64,000 bases of DNA from Alphaproteobacteria bacterium (GCA_024742735.1 JANSXV010000003.1:124001-188000); one strand, 5' to 3'. Shown: positions 41,585-50,048, counted from the stretch's first letter. The notes: generated by a model from the sequence alone, not told the origin. Made by a program: numbers and translations.

Positions 41585-42829
41585 ATGAGTCATGTAGCGG
41601 GTTTGAGCAGCGGGTTGCCTGCGCATCTACGAGGCCGGGACCTTCATCTGCACGAAATTCATGGTCGCGCGCAGTTCAGGAAGGTCCTTCGCGGCTGGCT
41701 TCGCGATGCTCGTGGCTATTACTACGGCGCGCTCGATGTCGCCGAAGGTATTGCTCGACAGGCAGGCAAGCCGCCGCTCGTCACCATCAGCCAAGACCAG
41801 CTCGATCACAAAGTGGCCGAGGCTGCTATTGAAGCTTTCTGGATCGCCGAACGCGCAAGGCCTTCACGATTCAGAGACAGGCTGAACAAGGCCAAGACCG
41901 CGTGGAAAGCCGATCCGGTCAACAACCCCGGACCGGATGAAGAATTCGGCGTAACGGTAGAAGTCGACAACCCCGCACTCGTGTCCGTCACCGGCACTGG
42001 CTCAGATGATGGGGATCGGCTGGCATGGGTCGCCGCGCTAAAGCTGGCGGACGCCTATCGCGCCGCTTTGGAGTTCGAGGCTAAGCGCCAGAAAGACCGT
42101 GACTGGAATGAGCGCCACCTTGAGCGGCTTGAGAAGATCAAGGCGGTGAACTCCGGCAAATCGGCGACGCCTGTCCGGCTGCCGAGCGGGCATGTCATCT
42201 GGCCGGACGGCATACCAGCAAAGGCTAAGCGCAAGCGCAGCAGAAAGCGCTCCACGAGCCGTACAGTTACCTCCCCTTCCTCTTCTTCGACCGACACGAC
42301 CGACACACCGCCCCGGCAGTGGCGTGATCTCAGTCTCGAACAGAAGTGCGGGCTGATGGCTCAAAGCATCGAGTCCGAAGGGCGTGGTCTGTCGATCACG
42401 ATCAAGCTCGATCAGAAGGTTGTGAAAGCAGCTCACTCTGCAAAGAAAGGCCCCGTTTCGCACCTTCGGGAGCGCTTCGCGAGGGTCATTGATCGGTCCC
42501 TTGGTCGGGTGCCGGATTTTGTGATCGTGGCCGAACAGGGTCTTGGTCAGGAGCCGCACCTGCATGGGGTGATCGACCTCGAAGACACGCCAGAGAACCG
42601 CAAGGCTGTCAGACACGCTGGTGAGGTGCTGTCGGGATTGCCGCTTTACGGACCGGGGCGTGCTCGGATCGTGGATATTCAGCGGTTGGAAAACGGTGGG
42701 TTCTGGCCCGGTGACTACACCAAGAAATTCCGTCGCAGCACCCGGAGGCAGATGAAGATCGACCGGGTCATGGCACATACGCAGAATCTTGGACGCCGGG
42801 CCAAGGCAAGACACCAACAGACCAAGTGA
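41585..42829 (+). CDS. HUH-type replication initiation protein-like
   Basis: This protein of 414 residues from the ATG at 41585 has an AGGAGGG site. The C-terminal part carries a Rep-like core: VIVAEQGLGQEPHLHGVID with the HUH pair at about 325-327, and GDYTKKF with a possible catalytic Tyr near 378. A basic, Ser/Thr-rich linker (about 212-245) separates it from an N-terminal region of unknown fold. Similar genes occur beside alpA in integrated elements. It probably nicks the element's origin for rolling-circle replication; HUH relaxase is an alternative. Confidence 0.7.
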   Translation: MSHVAGLSSGLPAHLRGRDLHLHEIHGRAQFRKVLRGWLRDARGYYYGALDVAEGIARQAGKPPLVTISQDQLDHKVAEAAIEAFWIAERARPSRFRDRLNKAKTAWKADPVNNPGPDEEFGVTVEVDNPALVSVTGTGSDDGDRLAWVAALKLADAYRAALEFEAKRQKDRDWNERHLERLEKIKAVNSGKSATPVRLPSGHVIWPDGIPAKAKRKRSRKRSTSRTVTSPSSSSTDTTDTPPRQWRDLSLEQKCGLMAQSIESEGRGLSITIKLDQKVVKAAHSAKKGPVSHLRERFARVIDRSLGRVPDFVIVAEQGLGQEPHLHGVIDLEDTPENRKAVRHAGEVLSGLPLYGPGRARIVDIQRLENGGFWPGDYTKKFRRSTRRQMKIDRVMAHTQNLGRRAKARHQQTK

Positions 42830-42838
42830 TGCGGATGC

Positions 42839-42894
42839 ATTGAGACCGGACCAGTCTCAATCATGCTGCGGCGTGGGCGAGCTTGCCGCAGCAT
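42839..42894. repeat. two perfect hairpins after the Rep-like gene
   Basis: The first has an 8-bp stem, ATTGAGAC with GTCTCAAT (42839-42861), and a 7-base loop. The second has a 10-bp stem, ATGCTGCGGC with GCCGCAGCAT (42863-42894), and a 12-base loop. They may be terminators or part of a replication origin for the HUH protein. Confidence 0.55.
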
Positions 42895-43073
42895 CTTGAC
42901 GGCTCTCGATGATCCACTGAGGCTACACCCTGTTTCCGGCCCCTAGCCTTCAGGTTTCATGAGCGACATCAAGCTATTCAGACCTCCACGTCTTCTGTCG
43001 ATGAGCTTCCCGGTTCCTCGGTTTCCCGCTTGCGCAACTGCGGCCTTGCTTAGAAGGAGATGTCTATCCGGGC

Positions 43074-43955
43074 CTACCGCTCGACCGACTCCGGGCCAAC
43101 ACCCTCGAACCCAGTGAACATGCCATTCGTGTTTGCGAGGCCCTCGGTCGGGACAGGCTGGATCACATCCCAGTGCTCCACGATCATGCCGTCTTCCATC
43201 CGGAACAGGTCGTAAAAGGCGTTGGTGGTGCCGTTCCATTGACCTTCGCTGACGGTCAGAACAAAGTTGCCCTCGCCCAGCACTGCGTGGATTTCAGTGT
43301 ACTGGAACATGTTGTTCTGAGCCGTCAGGGTCTCTACGGCAGCGATGATCCCCTCAAGCCCGTCCGCGATGTTCGGATTGTGCTGGGCGTAGCTCTCGGC
43401 GCTGATGTAGTCGGTGATCCGTGAAGGATCGCGGCCCATCAGCACATCCTGGACCAGACCGACGGCCAGAGCCTTGTTCTCTTCTGTCTTGTCGAGATCA
43501 GTGACTTCGGTCGGCCCGTCCGTTTGTGTCCGGCCGCTGACCGTTTCCGAGACCAGAGGCTGAAGCGCATCCCAGTGCTCAGCGACCTTGCCGTTCTCGT
43601 CCACGCGGATGATGTCGAAGGCCACCATCTCTGCGGCCCCGAAAGGCTCGGCGTTGCGCCAGATATTGTGCATGAACACGTAATCGCCGTCCTGGAACAT
43701 GCGGATGTTTTCGGCCGTCGTTCCGGCCTCTTGGAGCACGGGCAACAACTCGATGAACGGCTCCAACCCGGTCGGGATGAAGGGGTTGTGCTGAATGTAA
43801 TCCGGGCTCGCGACGGCGCGGATGGTGTCAACGTCCCCTTGCGAAACGGCGCCCAGAAAAGTCCCGACGATTTCCTTGTTCGACATAGTGTCCTCGGCAA
43901 GCGCGCCAGTCGCGATGGCGACGGCAGTGGTGGCGACAAGAAAGGTGCTTTTCAT
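43074..43955 (-). CDS. exported tandem SnoaL/NTF2-like protein
   Basis: This 293-residue protein has a signal peptide (ATTAVAIATGALA) and two SnoaL-like domains, about 25-140 and 150-285. The repeats are visible as QHNPFIPTGLE and QHNPNIADGLEG, and as AEHWDALQP and VEHWDVIQP. SnoaL-like proteins bind or transform small hydrophobic molecules. The gene starts 3 bp after the quinone-reductase-like gene and is cotranscribed with it under the neighbouring TetR gene's region. Confidence 0.82.
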   Translation of the reverse strand: MKSTFLVATTAVAIATGALAEDTMSNKEIVGTFLGAVSQGDVDTIRAVASPDYIQHNPFIPTGLEPFIELLPVLQEAGTTAENIRMFQDGDYVFMHNIWRNAEPFGAAEMVAFDIIRVDENGKVAEHWDALQPLVSETVSGRTQTDGPTEVTDLDKTEENKALAVGLVQDVLMGRDPSRITDYISAESYAQHNPNIADGLEGIIAAVETLTAQNNMFQYTEIHAVLGEGNFVLTVSEGQWNGTTNAFYDLFRMEDGMIVEHWDVIQPVPTEGLANTNGMFTGFEGVGPESVER

Positions 43956-43958
43956 GGA

Positions 43959-44570
43959 TCAGGTCCTTTCAGGGGAAGAAGCAGGTTGGAAATGCGCCGC
44001 GATGTGTGCGTCGAACCGCGCGAAATCGCGGTCCAGCTCGGGGTTCTTCATAACGTCATGGGCGCTGAAGGTCGGCATAGGCGTCATGCCGAAAAATTTC
44101 GCGTTCAGATGGACCGGCGCCAGAAGGTCATCGAGGCTGATGCCAGCGAAGAACGGCTCGGCCGGGTCGTCGAACGCTTCCGACGGCGAGTTGAGGGTGC
44201 AGGACAGCATGTAGGTTGTGCCCGTGAGCGTCCCTCCCATGCCGTAATTCTTCTTCGGGGCTTCCGCCGTGCGTCCATCCCCATTGCAAAGTCGCCCATC
44301 CATGCCGGCCGTGTAGACCTCGTCCATGTATTTCTTGAACGACCACGGCGCGCCCATCCAGTTGACGGGAAACTGCATGATGACCGTATCGGCCCAGCGA
44401 TGGTTCTCGACCTCGGCATCGACATCAAAGTCTTCGGCTGAAGCCGTCATGCGAACCGTGTGACCCATGTTCGTCAGGTTGCGGGTGGCGCGTTCGACGA
44501 ATGAGGCGTTCAGCTTGCCGGGGGCGAACCCGTAAGGCTGTGCCCCGTTCAGGATGAAAACATTGCTCAA
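43959..44570 (-). CDS. MdaB-like NAD(P)H-dependent quinone oxidoreductase
   Basis: This 203-residue flavodoxin-fold protein is close to MdaB. It has FILNGAQPYGFAPGKLNASF at the N-terminus, FPVNWMGAPWSFKKYMDEV in the middle and GMGGTLTGTTYMLS. MdaB reduces quinones by two electrons, protecting against quinone stress. It starts at a TTG with AAAGGAA upstream. It is divergent from a TetR gene across a region with two TACC-N4-GGTA sites, suggesting induction by an electrophile or quinone. Confidence 0.88.
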   Translation of the reverse strand: MSNVFILNGAQPYGFAPGKLNASFVERATRNLTNMGHTVRMTASAEDFDVDAEVENHRWADTVIMQFPVNWMGAPWSFKKYMDEVYTAGMDGRLCNGDGRTAEAPKKNYGMGGTLTGTTYMLSCTLNSPSEAFDDPAEPFFAGISLDDLLAPVHLNAKFFGMTPMPTFSAHDVMKNPELDRDFARFDAHIAAHFQPASSPERT

Positions 44571-44688
44571 CTTTTCTTGTTCCTTTCAGGGGTAGTGGTT
44601 TGCCGCGCCGGGTCCGCGGTTCACGCCTGCGGCGACGACTGTTGTGCCCGTCTGTGCTCTCGGTCACTTCCAAGCTTGTCCAGAGCGT

Positions 44689-44745
44689 TACCAACCGGTA
44701 CGAATAAAAGAGGCATTCCGTCAAGATATAAAATACCGCACGGTA
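44689..44745. promoter_or_regulatory. two TACC-N4-GGTA sites, candidate TetR operators
   Basis: Sites at 44689-44700 and 44734-44745 share TACC-N4-GGTA; the second extends to the palindrome ATACCG-CA-CGGTAT (44733-44746). Their centres are 45 bp apart, and the second lies just before the TetR ATG. They sit between the divergent MdaB-like and TetR genes, as expected for autoregulated control of both. Confidence 0.6.
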
Positions 44746-44750
44746 TCAAA

Positions 44751-45356
44751 ATGAGTGATGAGCAGCCGAAATCGGCGCGTGGGCGTCCCCGGACGATGAA
44801 CGCCGAAAACGTGCTCGATGTCGCGATGACCGCCTACTGGCACAGCGATCCGGCTGACGTGTCAGTCAACGCGATCTGCCAGTTGGCGGGTGTCTCCAAA
44901 CCCTCGCTATACCGAGAGTTCGGAAGCGAGGACGGGCTGTCGCGCGCAGTGCTAGACCACTATGCTCAACGGGTTCTCTCTGACGTGTTCGCGATCCTAC
45001 AGGGCGGAAACGGATTACAGGACACGCTGGACGCACTGATCGACTTCGCGAGTTCAGACCTGCGAATGGAGACGGGCTGTCTCTTCTATAAGATGCGCGC
45101 GGGCAAGCATCGGCTGGGGCCGTTGACCCTCGCACGGGTAGACGAAATAGATGCCATGGCGCACGCGGCCTACTCGGCCTTCCTTCGTTCGTTTCGCGAT
45201 GGCGAGGACTGGGCACCTGGCCTCTCGGTCGAGGCCGCAGCCAAGTATCTCAGCGAGCAGTTCGCCCTAGCCATCACCCAACGCGCCTCGGGCGAAAATC
45301 CGTCACGCGTCCGGGAGATGATGACGCTGAGCCTGTCAGTATTGCTACGCACGTGA
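44751..45356 (+). CDS. TetR/AcrR family transcriptional regulator
   Basis: This 201-residue regulator has the N-terminal HTH (ADVSVNAICQLAGVSKPSLYREF) split as VSVNAICQLAG and SKPSLYREFGSEDGL. Its C-terminal domain has ETGCLFYKMRAG with a Cys that could sense electrophiles, which is inference. The start is the ATG at 44751, directly after a candidate operator. It is likely a repressor of the divergent MdaB-SnoaL operon. Confidence 0.88.
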   Translation: MSDEQPKSARGRPRTMNAENVLDVAMTAYWHSDPADVSVNAICQLAGVSKPSLYREFGSEDGLSRAVLDHYAQRVLSDVFAILQGGNGLQDTLDALIDFASSDLRMETGCLFYKMRAGKHRLGPLTLARVDEIDAMAHAAYSAFLRSFRDGEDWAPGLSVEAAAKYLSEQFALAITQRASGENPSRVREMMTLSLSVLLRT

Positions 45357-45645
45357 TCGAAGCCCCCGCGCTGGATGGCGTCAAAGAAATGGCCAGATAC
45401 CGTGCCGCAAAGCCTGCCCGTGAGCACTTGACCAGATGCTCCGGCTCGGGCCGAGATTGAGCAGTGCGACCCGGGTCCAACACCTCAACGGTCAACGGTG
45501 ACCCGCACCCGGTGCACATCAGCGACTGAAGCTCTTCGATTACTTCTTCGCGCTGGTGGCCGGGAGCGGCCAGCCACTTCCGCGCCTTGCCTCCGCAACG
45601 CTCGCAGCTCACCTGAAACATCATCGGGATCGCGTCTTCGGTCAT
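45274..45645 (-). CDS. small zinc-ribbon-like protein
   Basis: This 123-residue frame has two CxxC pairs, CERCGG near residue 14 and CTGCGS near 44, separated by a charged helix, which look like a zinc ribbon. CAGGAG precedes the ATG. Its 3' 83 bp overlap the TetR gene on the other strand, and the C-terminal part looks unstructured, so the true end or even the gene is uncertain. The function is unknown. Confidence 0.5.
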   Translation of the reverse strand: MTEDAIPMMFQVSCERCGGKARKWLAAPGHQREEVIEELQSLMCTGCGSPLTVEVLDPGRTAQSRPEPEHLVKCSRAGFAARYLAISLTPSSAGASITCVAILTGSASSSPGRVTDFRPRRVG

Positions 45646-45722
45646 GGCCTCACGCTCCTGACAATTCCTCCGGTATCGATAGACTGGCTCAAGCCAGCGC
45701 CGGACAGAGATAGGATCACCTC

Positions 45723-45899
45723 ATGCGTTTCGCAGCCCTTTCGGCTCTGCCGTTCATCCTCCTGCTGTCCGGCTGCCAGACCTTCGTTCAGAACGTCTAC
45801 GACGAGCAAGCTGAGCAGGAGTGCTATGACCTGCCCGGTATCGAGGCTCAGCGTGCTTGTTTGAACGAGCTTGAGCGTGACCGGCTGGAACGAAACTGA
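45723..45899 (+). CDS. small lipoprotein, unknown function
   Basis: This 58-residue protein has a clear lipobox, FILLLSGC with Cys18, then a short charged tail with two further Cys and coiled-coil-like ends (EAQRACLNELERDRLERN). It resembles small entericidin-like or phage-type lipoproteins only in size. The upstream AGGA is weak. It is 77 bp from the divergent zinc-ribbon gene. Confidence 0.65.
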   Translation: MRFAALSALPFILLLSGCQTFVQNVYDEQAEQECYDLPGIEAQRACLNELERDRLERN

Positions 45900-46141
45900 T
45901 CAACGTCGGAGTAATGACCGGAAACATACCGTCATTCGCGCTCAGAAGCTCACAGGCGCGCGTTTCGGGTCCCGGATAGGCCGACCTACCTGAAATACAG
46001 AATCACGCTCTACGCGCCTCGGGGGGCATTTTACGAAGTGCAGCGCGTTCTCATTTCCCACGAGACGCCCACCTCATCATGAATACACTCTCCTTCGTGA
46101 CGCGATTTCAAGCGTCAAGATCAACAGATGAAGGAGAAGAC

Positions 46142-46600
46142 ATGAAGAAGACTGGCCCCGGTCGTCCGCCGACTTCCATCAACACCGGCACGAGCTATGC
46201 GCTCGCAGAATGGATGATGGAGAATCTCAACGAGCTGTCAGGCATGACCAACGCCGAGATCGCCGCCGAGCTTGGCTATGAGCGTTCGAACATCGTTGCG
46301 ATGTGGAAGACCGGTAAAACCCGCGTCGCGCTCCACGCGCTTAAGGGCATCGCCCGGCTTACGAATACGCCGCTCGAATTCCTGTTTCCGCTTTGGGTCG
46401 AGCAATACGCCAGGGAGAAGGGCGTGACAGCGCAGCCCTACACGGAGATGCTGTCGCGGATCGTGACGCCTGCGGAGTTCCGGCACATTCAGGCGATCCG
46501 GGACGCAGGATTGACCTGCGAGCACCTCACCGATGACCACAAGCACATCATGTCCCTGATGCTGATCGGTCCGGAGGGACGCGCGGAACTGTTCACGTAG
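46142..46600 (+). CDS. Cro/CI-like helix-turn-helix regulator
   Basis: This protein of 152 residues from the ATG at 46142 has an AAGGAG site. The HTH lies at about 35-75: MTNAEIAAELGYERSNIVAM, then LHALKGIARLTNTPLEFLF. The rest is helical with no known domain. It precedes the duplicated 228-bp block and is a candidate for the protein that binds the TATCGA-N3-TCGATA sites found in both block copies; this is inference. Confidence 0.75.
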   Translation: MKKTGPGRPPTSINTGTSYALAEWMMENLNELSGMTNAEIAAELGYERSNIVAMWKTGKTRVALHALKGIARLTNTPLEFLFPLWVEQYAREKGVTAQPYTEMLSRIVTPAEFRHIQAIRDAGLTCEHLTDDHKHIMSLMLIGPEGRAELFT

Positions 46601-46663
46601 ACCTCCGCCCGGAGTTGGGTGGCCTCAAACCGGCCACCCGCTCGCTTCGGCTAAAGTGCGCTA

Positions 46664-46890
46664 ATTGTTGGGGCAAAGTTCACCGCTTTTCGGCGGTTTT
46701 GCCCTGACACCCTCACCGAACACCTCGCCATTCGCTCCCTGGCGGTCATAGGCGCGCGCCGTTAAATCGTCCGCTGTTCACCATACCGAACCACGCCTCG
46801 CGCCCCTATGAGCGTCTGGCGAGGATTGGCGGTGTATATGCCCGCCTTATCGAAATTCGATATGGCGCTTGTGCAGTGCCGGCTCACGAA
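46664..46890 (+). repeat. 228-bp imperfect direct repeat, copy 1
   Basis: This block closely matches 48163-48392; most of the sequence aligns, with long identical runs such as GAGCGTCTGGCGAGGATTGG. It starts with a terminator-like hairpin (ACCGC/GCGGT, then TTTT) and ends with a TATCGA-N3-TCGATA palindrome. It thus pairs a terminator for the gene before it with an operator region for the gene after it. Confidence 0.85.
46848..46862. promoter_or_regulatory. palindromic operator TATCGA-N3-TCGATA, copy 1
   Basis: A perfect 15-bp palindrome TATCGA-AAT-TCGATA within repeat copy 1, about 163 bp before the secreted-protein gene. The same arms recur in copy 2 with AAA in the centre, so the arms are conserved while the centre varies. 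Confidence 0.6.
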
Positions 46891-47024
46891 GCTTTGCCGC
46901 CCCGCGTCAAGTTATACCCACCCGCATCATCAATGACGCACGGTCGCCTGCTGCAAAGCCGAATTCCTATGGATGACAATCCATTCCGGCTTTAAGGTGT
47001 GCAGACATTTGGGGGGAAATCACG

Positions 47025-48116
47025 ATGAAGCTTGTTTTTCGCGCCGCCGCTGCGGTTGTTGTTACGCCAGCGCTCTCTGTTGGCGCGCTCCTTGCCGCTG
47101 ACCAATTGACGCCAGCAGAAGGAAACGCTGCCGGGACACCTGTTTATGGAGACCGGCAGGCTTCACCTTCCCGATATGATCTATTCAGCCCCCCTTCGCC
47201 GGATGAGGCTGCGGCGGTCAACGCGGCATGTGGGTTCTCCCGCTCGCTGACCGGCGGTGGACACTTGGTCCGCCTCAATGGTGATCCGGTAGATACCGTT
47301 CTGATCGACGCCGCCGACGATGGTGGAGCTGGTGAGGACGGCACGCTGAGGCGGTTTTATGCTCGCGCCGATGCTGTTCATGCCTTTGCTTATGAGGGAG
47401 AGCTGTACATTCAGGCCGGACATACTGACCGTGACGGCTTTGATGGCCGGGTGTGGCTGCTGAACGATAATGGTGAGGCAAGTTTCAGCGGGCCGCTTCT
47501 CTCGCGTGGACGGATCGCTCTTCCATGCGACGATGCATACTCTGCGGCTGAGCTGTTCAACGATGTGATTGCGTCTGGCGACGACCTGGTGGCGGACCCG
47601 ATACGCGCCGCAGTCCGCGCTTTCGAAATCGGAGATGGCGTGCCGGAGTGGGAACTCCCCCGCGTTGACGCTCTGGTCAGCGCTTGCACGCCAGATGCAG
47701 CGCTCGCAGACCTGCCTTCAGACGCGCCGTTCGTCCTGACCGCCGAGTATGATGCTGATGCGCGTTTGGGCGAAGAGATTGTACACGACATGTCCGGCGA
47801 GAGCCTTGCGGGCGTGGCTGAACCCATGGTTCAAGTCGTAATCGCAGACCTTACAGATACGCCGGATTACGGCTATATCCGGAACCTGAGCATCCCCTTG
47901 AGCTGGTCTTTCTTACCGCAGGGCGACGGCGCCGTTTCCCCCGTCTTCCGGTTCGAGGCCATAGAGACTCGTGAATGGCTGATCGAGGCGAATGGCGCGA
48001 GACTTCATGGCATGGGGACGGGCGCGGTTTCCGATGCAAGCATTCCTTGCGCCGACCCCGAAGCAGGGGCGGCAGCACTCCAAGCGCTTCGCGAACGGGA
48101 AATCGCTGGCGGCTAA
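47025..48116 (+). CDS. secreted protein of unknown family (island cargo)
   Basis: This 363-residue protein has an N-terminal signal (VFRAAAAVVVTPALSVGALLA). The mature part is acidic and rich in Asp and Ala, with a few Cys that could form disulfides (ACGFSRS, LVSACTPD, SIPCADPE). No domain was recognised. It sits alone between two copies of a 228-bp terminator-operator block, so it looks like an inserted cassette. A role in defence or in the cell envelope cannot be decided. Confidence 0.75.
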   Translation: MKLVFRAAAAVVVTPALSVGALLAADQLTPAEGNAAGTPVYGDRQASPSRYDLFSPPSPDEAAAVNAACGFSRSLTGGGHLVRLNGDPVDTVLIDAADDGGAGEDGTLRRFYARADAVHAFAYEGELYIQAGHTDRDGFDGRVWLLNDNGEASFSGPLLSRGRIALPCDDAYSAAELFNDVIASGDDLVADPIRAAVRAFEIGDGVPEWELPRVDALVSACTPDAALADLPSDAPFVLTAEYDADARLGEEIVHDMSGESLAGVAEPMVQVVIADLTDTPDYGYIRNLSIPLSWSFLPQGDGAVSPVFRFEAIETREWLIEANGARLHGMGTGAVSDASIPCADPEAGAAALQALREREIAGG

Positions 48117-48162
48117 ACGGAGCACTTGCTGGAAGCTCTCATTGCGCGAGCAGTGCGTCGTC

Positions 48163-48392
48163 ATTGTTGTCGGCTGTAAGTTCACCGCTTGTCGGCGGTT
48201 TCAGCCTGACTCCCACACCCAACCCTACGCCATTCGCTCCCTGACGGTCACAGGCGCGCGCCGTGAGGTCGTCCGCTGGTCAGTATGTCGAACCACGCCT
48301 CGCGCCCCTGTGAGCGTCTGGCGAGGATTGGCGGTGTATAAGCTAAATTTATCGAAAATCGATATGACGCTTTCGCGGCGCCGGCGCACGAA
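48163..48392 (+). repeat. 228-bp imperfect direct repeat, copy 2
   Basis: This copy matches 46664-46890. The hairpin ACCGC/GCGGT lies at 48184-48199, and the palindrome at 48350-48364. It directly precedes the restriction-modification operon, so it is likely the original control region of that operon. Confidence 0.85.
48350..48364. promoter_or_regulatory. palindromic operator TATCGA-N3-TCGATA, copy 2
   Basis: A 15-bp palindrome TATCGA-AAA-TCGATA, 146 bp before the hsdM start. Conservation of both arms between the diverged copies suggests selection for protein binding. Confidence 0.6.
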
Positions 48393-48509
48393 TACGCAGC
48401 CGCTTTGACGCGCTCGAACCCATACGCTGCGCGCACCTCCCGGCTTCCCACCGCCCCGCCGACTCCGCTACATGTGGCGTCGGATACAACACGGGGGAGA
48501 AACGCGGCG

Positions 48510-50048
48510 ATGGTGACCGGGGAGATAAAGGGCCAGATCGATCAGATATGGAATGCGTTCTGGTCGGGCGGGGTGTCCAATCCGCTCTCGGTGATCGAGC
48601 AGATCACCTACCTGCTCTTCATCAAGCGGCTCGACGAGCTTCACACGATGGAAGAGAGCAAGTCGAACCGGCTCAAGAAGCCGATGGAGCGCCGCTATTT
48701 TCCCAAGGGTGAGGACGAGCTGGGCCTTCCATACGAGGACATGCGCTGGTCCCGGTTCAAAGGCTATGACGCCGCGCGAATGTTCGTGATCGTCGACCGG
48801 CACGTCTTCCCTTACCTGCGCAACATGAACGGGCACGGCACCGCCTATTCTCAGCACATGAAAGACGCGCGGCTCGGCTTTTCCAGCCCGGCGCTCCTGG
48901 CGAAGGTCGTCGACCTCCTCGACAAGGTGAAAATGGACGACCGCGACACCAAGGGCGACGTGTACGAATACATGCTCGCCAAGATCGCGAGCGCCGGACA
49001 GAACGGGCAGTTCCGCACCCCGCGCCACATCATCCAGCTCATCGTCGAGATGGTGAAGCCGACGCCCAAGGACGTGATCTGCGATCCGGCGGCGGGCACG
49101 GCGGGTTTCCTCGTGGCGGCGGGCGAATACCTGCGCGATCACCACAAGGACCTTTTCAGCGATCCCGATCTGCGCGCGCACTTCAACGAGGGCCTGTTCC
49201 ACGGGTTCGAGTTCGACAACACCATGCTGCGCATCGGCGCCATGAACATGATCCTGCACGGGGTCGAGAACCCGAACATCACCTATCGCGACAGCCTGTC
49301 TGAAGACCATGCCGAAGATAAGGGCGCGTATTCGCTCATCCTCGCCAACCCGCCCTTCGCCGGATCGCTCGACTATGAGGCGACGGCGGCGGACCTTCAG
49401 CGCATCGTGAAGACCAAGAAGACCGAGCTGCTGTTCCTCGCGCTCTTCCTGCGTCTGCTCCGTACCGGTGGCCGCGCGGCGGTGATCGTGCCGGACGGGG
49501 TGCTGTTCGGCTCATCGAAAGCGCACAAGACGATCCGCGAAACGCTGGTGGAGAAGCACAAGCTCGATGCGGTGGTGAAGCTGCCGTCGGGCGTGTTCCG
49601 CCCCTATGCCGGGGTGTCGACCGCCATCCTGTTCTTCACCAAGACCGATGTGGGCGGCACCGATCAGGTCTGGTTCTACGATGTCCAGGCCGACGGGGTT
49701 TCGCTGGACGACAAGCGCACGCCGCTCCTGCCCGAAGATAAGCTCGGCCCGTGCCCGGATACGACGCTGACCGAAGACGAGCACGCCAAGAACAATCTGC
49801 CCGACGTGCTGCTGCGCTGGTCGCTGCGCAATGCATCCGAATTGGACCGGCCCCGCACCGCGCAAAGCTTCTGCGTATCGAAGGATGAGATCGCGGCGGC
49901 GGGCTATGACCTCTCGCTCAACCGCTACAAGGAGGTCGAGCACGAGGCGGTCGAATACGACCCGCCGGAGACCATCATCGCCCAGCTGCGCGAGATCGAG
50001 GCCGAGATCGCCGACGGCCTGACCGAGCTTGAGGAGATGCTGCGGTGA
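48510..50048 (+). CDS. hsdM: type I restriction-modification system, methyltransferase subunit
   Basis: This protein of 512 residues from the ATG at 48510 has a GGGGGAG site. It methylates adenine in the recognised sequence. An N-terminal HsdM helical domain (about 5-140) is followed by the N6-adenine methyltransferase core, with the SAM motif DPAAGTAGF at about 192-200 and the catalytic NPPF at 280-283. It overlaps hsdS by four bases. It is the first gene of the hsd operon. Confidence 0.95.
   Translation: MVTGEIKGQIDQIWNAFWSGGVSNPLSVIEQITYLLFIKRLDELHTMEESKSNRLKKPMERRYFPKGEDELGLPYEDMRWSRFKGYDAARMFVIVDRHVFPYLRNMNGHGTAYSQHMKDARLGFSSPALLAKVVDLLDKVKMDDRDTKGDVYEYMLAKIASAGQNGQFRTPRHIIQLIVEMVKPTPKDVICDPAAGTAGFLVAAGEYLRDHHKDLFSDPDLRAHFNEGLFHGFEFDNTMLRIGAMNMILHGVENPNITYRDSLSEDHAEDKGAYSLILANPPFAGSLDYEATAADLQRIVKTKKTELLFLALFLRLLRTGGRAAVIVPDGVLFGSSKAHKTIRETLVEKHKLDAVVKLPSGVFRPYAGVSTAILFFTKTDVGGTDQVWFYDVQADGVSLDDKRTPLLPEDKLGPCPDTTLTEDEHAKNNLPDVLLRWSLRNASELDRPRTAQSFCVSKDEIAAAGYDLSLNRYKEVEHEAVEYDPPETIIAQLREIEAEIADGLTELEEMLR

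Larger units (their letters stand above)
46601..47024. other. 424-bp non-coding region with hairpins and repeat copy 1
   Basis: It contains an 8-bp hairpin (GGGTGGCC with GGCCACCC, 46617-46639) just after the regulator gene, then copy 1 of a 228-bp repeat, then an unremarkable leader before the secreted-protein gene. No gene was seen in it. Confidence 0.7.
48117..48509. other. 393-bp non-coding region before hsdM with repeat copy 2
   Basis: It contains copy 2 of the 228-bp block (48163-48392) and then the leader of hsdM with a GGGGGAG ribosome site. No other gene was seen. Confidence 0.7.
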
